Positions 58,645 through 64,000 of a stretch of 64,000 nucleotides of DNA are shown here, piece after piece. The notes under the pieces were generated by a model, which saw nothing but the letters and a program-made list of their open reading frames with translations, was not told the origin of the DNA and made no database searches. The stretch comes from Lysobacteraceae bacterium. GTDB lineage: Bacteria > Pseudomonadota > Gammaproteobacteria > Xanthomonadales > Xanthomonadaceae. Both the position numbers and the translations under genes were made by a program. The stretch spans positions 1 through 64,000 of the forward strand of contig JAISFF010000052.1 of assembly GCA_031263725.1 (NCBI GenBank). Direction: 5' to 3'. Position 1 is the stretch's first letter; each line of letters opens with the position of its first letter.

Positions 58645-59577
58645 ATGCGAATACTGGTACTCGGCGCGGGCGGAACGGGCGGTTACTTCGGCGGAAGACT
58701 GGCGCAATCCGGCGCCGATGTCGTGTTCCTGGTGCGTCCTTCGCGCGCCGAGCAATTGCGCGAACACGGACTGCAACTGCGCAGCGCGCTTGGCGACGCC
58801 GATCTGCCGGTAGCCTGGGCCACGGCGGAAACGCTGCCGGGACTGGCCGCGCGGAAACCGTTCGGTCTGGTGTTGCTGAGCTGCAAGGCCTATGACCTGG
58901 ACAGCTCGATCGAGGCGATCGAGCCGGCGATGACCGGCGACGCCTGCGTGTTGCCGATACTCAACGGATTGCGGCACTACGCCGCGCTCGACAAGCGTTT
59001 CGGACGCGAGCAGGTATTGGGCGGATTGTGTTTCATCGTGGCGACGAAGGGCGCAGGCGGCATCGTCCGGCACATGGGCAGGGCTGCTTCCATCTTGTTC
59101 GGCGAGCGCGATGGCGATCCCGACAGTGCGCGCACCGCGGCGTTCTCCGCCGCCTGTCTCAAGGCCGGCATCGATCATGTGCGCTCGATGCGCATCGCCC
59201 AGCAGCAATGGGAGAAATACGCCTTCCTGACCGCGCTGGCGGCGGGCACTTGCCTGATGCGCAACGACATCGGCCATATCGTTGCGGCCGACGATGGCGC
59301 TGATTTCATGCGTTCGCTGTATCGCGAGTGCGTCGCCGTGGCCGAGGCGGAGGGCGAAGCGATCTCGCCCGAGGCGCAGGCCACCGCGCTGGATATCGTG
59401 CTCGAACGCGGCTCGCGGCTGACCGCATCGATGTTGCGCGACCTGCAGGCCGGCTATCCGATCGAGGCCGAGCAGATCGTCGGCGACATGCTGCAGCGGG
59501 CGCGGCGGGCTGGCCAGGACGCGCCGCTGCTGACCATGGCCTGGTGCCATTTGCAGGCCTACCAGGCGCAGACCTAG
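58645..59577 (+). CDS. ketopantoate reductase family protein (PanE/ApbA)
   Basis: A 310-residue NADPH-dependent dehydrogenase. N-terminal Rossmann domain MRILVLGAGGTGGYFGGRLA with GxGxxG, then VVFLVRPSRAEQLREHGLQL and VLLSCKAYDLDSSIEAIEP. The C-terminal helical domain has the catalytic Lys in QQWEKYAFLTALAAGT and the SMLRDLQAGYPIEAEQIVGD block. It may make pantoate for CoA, but many paralogues of this family have other substrates, so I give no symbol. ATG at 58645 removes a doubtful 36-residue extension. Confidence 0.85.
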   Translation: MRILVLGAGGTGGYFGGRLAQSGADVVFLVRPSRAEQLREHGLQLRSALGDADLPVAWATAETLPGLAARKPFGLVLLSCKAYDLDSSIEAIEPAMTGDACVLPILNGLRHYAALDKRFGREQVLGGLCFIVATKGAGGIVRHMGRAASILFGERDGDPDSARTAAFSAACLKAGIDHVRSMRIAQQQWEKYAFLTALAAGTCLMRNDIGHIVAADDGADFMRSLYRECVAVAEAEGEAISPEAQATALDIVLERGSRLTASMLRDLQAGYPIEAEQIVGDMLQRARRAGQDAPLLTMAWCHLQAYQAQT

Positions 59578-59920
59578 GGCGCGCATTCGATTCGGTTGCA
59601 TGCCATCCTGCAACGAGCCAGCGCCAGGGGGCGGTGTCGTATGTACTCATTCGGGGCTTGTAGACATGGAAGAACGGTCGGCGGCGGCGATCGGGCAATC
59701 GGCCGGGGATGCGCGGAATGCGCCGCAAGACGACGCGGCCACCGCGTCCGCTCGCGACGACTCGCGCTGATCCGTCGCGTGACATTCCGGGTGGAACTCG
59801 TACTTCCGATCGGCAAAGAGTCGGCCGGGGCATCGGTGCCATCGCGGCTGCGTCGGGGGTGGACGGGACTGCGGGTAGAATGACGGCTCGTTTCCGCCGC
59901 GCTTTCGGATTGATCCGGCA
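59578..59920. other. 343-bp gap without a recognisable gene
   Basis: Region between the reductase and the DUF3142 gene, both on the plus strand. Only short Arg-rich frames cross it. It presumably holds the promoter of the downstream pair, but no clear -35/-10 was found. Confidence 0.45.
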
Positions 59921-61099
59921 ATGCCGAATTTTCTCCTTCGCCTGATATGGATGGCACTGCTGTCGTGCGTGCTGTGCGCCTGTGTGCGCGAACCGGCGAG
60001 GCTGGACCATGACGCCTATATCTGGCAACGGGTATGGACGCCGGCGCTGAACGACGCGTTGCGGCAGGGCACGGCGGACATCCGCCAATGGCGGGTGCTG
60101 GCGGCGCAGACCGGAGCGGATGGCGCATTGCTGCGCTTCGTCCCGGATTGGGAGGCGCTGGCTGCTTCCGGCCGGCCGGTGATCGTGGTGGCGCGGATCG
60201 ATGGGCAGTTGCGGCAATGGGACGAGGATGCATTGCTGGCCGAAGTGCTGGATCTGTGGCGCGACTGGCAGGGACATCGGCCGCTGGTGGCCGGTCTGGA
60301 AATCGATCACGACTGCGGTACGGCGCGCCTGCCGGTCTATGCGCATTTTCTGCGGCGTCTGAAATCCGAACTGGATGCGGATACGGAGTTGTCGATCACC
60401 GTCCTGCCCGCTTGGCTGGATTCTCCCGCGCTGGAGAATGTACTGGCGGCGGTCGATCAATCGGTACTGCAAGTGCATGCGGTGCGCGATCCGCGCGCCG
60501 GACTGTTCGACGGCGGCAATGCGCGGCGCTGGGTCGAGGCTTATGCGCGCCGCAGCGACAAGCCTTTCCGGGTGGCGCTGCCGAACTACGCATCCAGGGC
60601 AAGCTGGGATGCGGAAGGCCAATTGGCCGATGTCGAGAGCGAAGCCGCGACATTGGGCGGACAGGCCGATGCGCGCGAATTGTGGTCGCAACCCCGGCAG
60701 ATAGCGGAATTCCTCTCGATCCTGCATGCCGATCCGCCGCGCCATCTGCGGGGAATCGCATGGTTCCGGCTGCCGACCGGCAACGACCGGCGCGCCTGGA
60801 GCGTGGCCACCTGGCTGGCGGTGATCCGCGGGCAGCCGATGCGCGACAATGTGGCGCTGGATTTTCGCCAGAGCGATACGGCGGGAATGCGGGATCTGGT
60901 ATTGACCAATGCGGGCGAGAACGATGCCATGCTGCCCGAGCGCATCGGTCTTCCCGCTGCCTGCACGCTGGCCGACGGCATCCAGGGCTACGCATTGCGC
61001 AGAGAAGCGGATGCATTGTCGCTGCGGCGGCAGCAACCGGGCCTGTTGCGGCCCGGACAGTCGCGGCAAGTGGGTTGGGCGCGGTGTGGCGAGGACTGA
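59921..61099 (+). CDS. DUF3142-type lipoprotein
   Basis: A 392-residue exported protein. The N-terminus MPNFLLRLIWMALLSCVLCA leads to a lipobox-like L-C-A-C, so it is probably lipid-anchored. The body resembles a TIM-barrel/glycoside-hydrolase-like fold: YIWQRVWTPALNDALRQG, GRPVIVVARIDGQLRQWDED, VAGLEIDHDCGTARLPVY, ITVLPAWLDSPALENVLAAV, QVHAVRDPRAGLFDGGNARR, FRVALPNYAS. This pattern is DUF3142 from memory. Enzymatic function is unproven. It is followed 11 bases later by a long exported protein, and the two look like a conserved pair. Confidence 0.78.
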   Translation: MPNFLLRLIWMALLSCVLCACVREPARLDHDAYIWQRVWTPALNDALRQGTADIRQWRVLAAQTGADGALLRFVPDWEALAASGRPVIVVARIDGQLRQWDEDALLAEVLDLWRDWQGHRPLVAGLEIDHDCGTARLPVYAHFLRRLKSELDADTELSITVLPAWLDSPALENVLAAVDQSVLQVHAVRDPRAGLFDGGNARRWVEAYARRSDKPFRVALPNYASRASWDAEGQLADVESEAATLGGQADARELWSQPRQIAEFLSILHADPPRHLRGIAWFRLPTGNDRRAWSVATWLAVIRGQPMRDNVALDFRQSDTAGMRDLVLTNAGENDAMLPERIGLPAACTLADGIQGYALRREADALSLRRQQPGLLRPGQSRQVGWARCGED

Positions 61100-61110
61100 G
61101 GTGAAATCGT

Positions 61111-63543
61111 ATGTGGAAGGCTAAATCCCTGATCGGGTCCTGTATCGCACTGGCCGGCGTGGCCTGGGCCTGCGGTCCCTGGTTTCCGAACCAGTTGCTG
61201 GACAACCGCGAGGCCACGCTGAAGGGAACGCCGCGGAACGGGTTCGCATTCGAGGTCGCGCATCTGATCCGGCCTGACGATGCGCTCAAGCCGAACGAAC
61301 TGAAGCCCTGGCAACGACCGGCCGACGACGACAAGGAGGCCATCGCGCAATTGCACGGGTTGTCGCTGGACGAACTGGAGCGTGTCGCCGCGCTGCGTCT
61401 GGCCGATGACGGCATCACCGTTTACGAGAAGAGCGAAGGGTTGCCGGAAGATCTGCGCTGGTACACCGCGGCCGTGGTGGATTACGCGCGCACCGGCGAC
61501 GAGTGCGGTGCCGGTATCGCATTGGTTGGCGATCACCCGTGCCATGGGCGCGACCCGGCAGCGATGCAGCAGGCGATCGAGGAGTTCGAACAGGTACTGG
61601 CATTGCCGCCGGAGCAGGCGATGCGGCGCTCGGTATGGGCGGCCTACATGCTGGGACGCGCGCATACCGATCTGGCCAGGCGCGATATCGCCAATTTTGC
61701 CCATCATGCCGGTATCGCCGCGCAGGCCTATCAGGTCGCGCGCGATCGCGCGCGTGCCGGCGCATCCGATCCGCAGGGACTGGCGGTGGCCAGCTATGGC
61801 GAGGAGGCGCGCCTGCACCTGCATGTCCGCACGCCGGTGGCCGACGGCAGCAGCGATGGTCCTTTCTGCCGCTGGCAGGGATTCATCGCCAACTGGAGCT
61901 GTCCGGGCGCGATCGCCGGGGAAAACTATGTGGCCGCGATGCATCTGTATGCGGAGCAGGCGGCGCGCGGTTCCAACAGCGGTGTGCAATCGTTGCGATT
62001 CCTGACCGGTTATGCCTTCGCGCATCCCGCGCTGTTGCAGCCGCTGATCGCCGATCCGCTCGCGCAACGCATCGTGGTCGCCTATGCGCTGGCTTATTCG
62101 ACGGACGACGACGACGATGCCGGTGCCGGCCGTTTCCGCCATGCTCATCTGGCGACGCTGGTGGATGCGATCGAGCAGCAGGGCGTACCGGTGGCAGGCG
62201 GCGACCGGCTTGCCGCGCTGGCTTATCGCGTCGGGCGCTACAACCTGGCGGAGATGCTGGCGGCGAAGTCGAAAGGACCGCTGGCGGTCTGGGTACGGGC
62301 CAAGCTGGCATTGCAGAGAGGCGATCTGGCGGCGGCGGCGGAAGCCTATGCGACGGTCTCCGCCGCGTTTCCGCAAGCCGATTCGGCGAGCGCGGTCATC
62401 TCGCCGGGGAACGAACATCTGCTCACCGGCGAGCGCGGCGTGCTGGCACTGGCGCGCGGCGAATATCTGGAAGCCATGCAGTCGCTGTACACGGCGGCGC
62501 TGGCGGGCGGCGACGGCGCGGGCGATGGTCTGGTCATCGCGCTGAACGATGGCGACTACGACTATGCCGCCGACGCCTCTTATGTGGCCGAACGGGTACT
62601 GACGCTGGACGAGCTGAAATCCTTTGTCGACGACCAGGTCAAAGCCACGCCAGCGCCGGAGGCGAACAGCGAAAACTACTACTCCGCCCTGCCCTATCGC
62701 GACCGTTTACGCTGGCTGCTGGCGCGGCGTCTGCTGCGTGCGGGCCATTATCGCGAGGCATTGCCGTATTTCCCGGCCACCGCTGATCCGCGAACCGGAT
62801 TCGGGATGAGCCTGAAGGAGCCGGAACTGGATCTGCGCGAGCAGGCGCGCGCCTATGCCGAAGCCGTCGACAAGAGCCGGAGCGCCTGGACCGACATCGG
62901 CAAAGCCGAGGCGATGTATGCGGCGGCGGTGATCGCGCGCCGCTACGGCATGGAACTGATGGGATTCGAACAGTCGCCGGATTATGCCGACACGGGCGGC
63001 AATATCGGCATCAGCGGCCACTCCGCCGATGACCTGAAAGGCATGTTCGTCACCGAGGAGGAGCGGCAGCGTTTCAATGCCAGCATCGCCAGACCGGATC
63101 TGCGTTTCCATTACCGCTTCGTCGCCGTGGACCACGCTTCGGCCGCGGCCGATCTGCTGCCATCGCATTCGCAGGCGTTCGCGGCAGTGCTCTGCAAGGC
63201 CACGGGCTGGATGATGAATGGCCCGCCGGACTACGCGCATACGCCTTACGACAGCAGCGGCAAGCCGGGTCCGGACGAGCGCGCCAAGCGTGTCCGCGCG
63301 CTGTACGCGCGCTATGTCGAGCAAGGACCGTATGTGGTCTGGGCGGCGGACTTCGGCCGGAACTGCCAGGATCCGGATTTCGACAGCGCGCGCAAACTGC
63401 GGCAGGCCGAACGCATCATCGCGTTCAAGCATGCGATTCGCGATTATCTGCCTTATGGAATGGGTGCATTCATTCTGTTCGGTGTCGGCGTCATCATCTT
63501 CGCGATCCGGCGCAGATTGAGGAATCTGCTTTATTCGGGTTGA
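61111..63543 (+). CDS. large exported helical-repeat protein with a C-terminal membrane anchor
   Basis: An 810-residue protein. Signal peptide MWKAKSLIGSCIALAGVAWA is followed by ACGPWFPNQLLDNREATLKG, a motif I recall from homologues paired with DUF3142. The middle is TPR/SEL1-like helical repeats (MQQAIEEFEQVLALPPEQAM, VWVRAKLALQRGDLAAAAEA, LARGEYLEAMQSLYTAALAG). Near the end lies one helix (LPYGMGAFILFGVGVIIFAI) followed by RRRLRNLL, so the protein is anchored with its bulk in the periplasm. Function is unknown; a role with the DUF3142 lipoprotein is inferred from adjacency. Confidence 0.75.
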   Translation: MWKAKSLIGSCIALAGVAWACGPWFPNQLLDNREATLKGTPRNGFAFEVAHLIRPDDALKPNELKPWQRPADDDKEAIAQLHGLSLDELERVAALRLADDGITVYEKSEGLPEDLRWYTAAVVDYARTGDECGAGIALVGDHPCHGRDPAAMQQAIEEFEQVLALPPEQAMRRSVWAAYMLGRAHTDLARRDIANFAHHAGIAAQAYQVARDRARAGASDPQGLAVASYGEEARLHLHVRTPVADGSSDGPFCRWQGFIANWSCPGAIAGENYVAAMHLYAEQAARGSNSGVQSLRFLTGYAFAHPALLQPLIADPLAQRIVVAYALAYSTDDDDDAGAGRFRHAHLATLVDAIEQQGVPVAGGDRLAALAYRVGRYNLAEMLAAKSKGPLAVWVRAKLALQRGDLAAAAEAYATVSAAFPQADSASAVISPGNEHLLTGERGVLALARGEYLEAMQSLYTAALAGGDGAGDGLVIALNDGDYDYAADASYVAERVLTLDELKSFVDDQVKATPAPEANSENYYSALPYRDRLRWLLARRLLRAGHYREALPYFPATADPRTGFGMSLKEPELDLREQARAYAEAVDKSRSAWTDIGKAEAMYAAAVIARRYGMELMGFEQSPDYADTGGNIGISGHSADDLKGMFVTEEERQRFNASIARPDLRFHYRFVAVDHASAAADLLPSHSQAFAAVLCKATGWMMNGPPDYAHTPYDSSGKPGPDERAKRVRALYARYVEQGPYVVWAADFGRNCQDPDFDSARKLRQAERIIAFKHAIRDYLPYGMGAFILFGVGVIIFAIRRRLRNLLYSG

Positions 63544-63700
63544 GGCGATCATGCGGGCCGGTCCGGAAAGAGCGCATCCGGACCGGGTGGAACAAGAAGG
63601 CGGTACGCGACGAAGCGCTATCGAATCATCGTCCAGACGCATTGATATTGAAGAATAAAAAAGGGTCTCAGGAAATCGGGCCACTTGAGAAACGGTCTGA

Positions 63701-64000
63701 TCTTCCGATAGGACGGGAAAAAACAGGGACTACCGCCGCTCCCGAATCGCAGAAAAGGATTTCAGATGGGTTCTGCGCTGCTTCGCATTGGACTTGTCGG
63801 CCGCCGATACGGCGCGCCTGTCCGGCATCAGTCTACGTTCGATCAACGGCATCTACATCAAGCTGCGCCAACGGTTGGCAATCGAGTGCGGAAAACATAA
63901 CGCCTGGTCGGGTCGGATCGAAGTGGACGAGTCCTGCTTCGGCCCGCGTCGCGGGCGCGGCAAACGAGGGCATGGCGCGGGCGGCAGAACCATCGCCTTC
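63701..64000 (+). mobile_element. IS1595-family transposase, 5' part, truncated by window end
   Basis: The open frame from a TGA at 63698-63700 reads RSRIAEKDFRWVLRCFALDL, SAADTARLSGISLRSINGIY, a KLRQRLAIECGK block and then GRIEVDESCFGPRRGRGKRG. This gives the N-terminal helix-turn-helix, the IEVDES(Y/C)FG catalytic block and the KRGRG-like basic patch of IS1595/IS1016-type transposases. No ATG or GTG lies before the homology, so the 5' end may be damaged or use a rare start. The GGGTCTCAGGAAATCGGGCC stretch near 63663 could be the element's left end but was not verified. Confidence 0.75.

Overview
The window is GC-rich chromosomal DNA of a gammaproteobacterium, most likely of the order Lysobacterales (Xanthomonadales). 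The evidence is the XanB2-type chorismatase, an Ax21-family outer-membrane protein, the order trxA-rho opposite rhlB, ftsEX next to ung and rpoH, and debris of Xanthomonas-type T4SS effectors (X-Tfe/XVIPCD). The genus cannot be settled from the sequence. No rRNA, tRNA or CRISPR array was seen.

Layout. 1-1.5 kb: rearranged fragments of an antibacterial T4SS effector and a decayed ORF. 1.6-8 kb (minus strand): hemF with an FNR/Anr-type box, a membrane protein, an S9 peptidase, a XanB2-like chorismatase and a family 2 glycosyltransferase. 8.2-11.8 kb: ycgL and a giant membrane-anchored ankyrin protein. 11.9-22.7 kb: Kef-type antiporter, rho, trxA, rhlB, ftsE, ftsX, a double-receiver response regulator, ung and rpoH. 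22.9-35 kb: an NYN-LOTUS protein, then the leucine/isovalerate module. This has a divergent acyl-CoA synthetase, liuR with its own operator, liuABCDE and acetoacetyl-CoA synthetase, which together take isovaleryl-CoA to acetyl-CoA and reactivate the acetoacetate formed. 35-42 kb: leucyl aminopeptidase, a broken HAD gene, Ax21, trmL, a relic of an S46 peptidase, an NRDE protein and icd. 42.8-48.3 kb: plsB with a lipoprotein gene, pyrF and yceH.

48.4-50.4 kb is a second accessory patch. It holds the tail of a NADAR gene, two head-to-head pieces of the same X-Tfe family as at the left edge, a lipoprotein that could be the matching immunity protein, and a possible radical-SAM tail. 50.5-63.5 kb: two bacteriohemerythrins, tex, an M50-like membrane protease, ferredoxin-NADP reductase, an ABC-2 exporter, a ketopantoate reductase-like gene and a conserved pair of exported proteins. 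The window ends inside an IS1595-type transposase.

The most striking signal is the pair of X-Tfe loci. Both are broken and inverted at the same short coding motif (Ala-Ile-Leu-Gly/Ser-Ile-Gln), and they lie in opposite orientation about 48 kb apart. This suggests repeated recombination within an effector/immunity family. Several further gene relics (NADAR, HAD, S46, radical SAM) indicate continuing gene decay.
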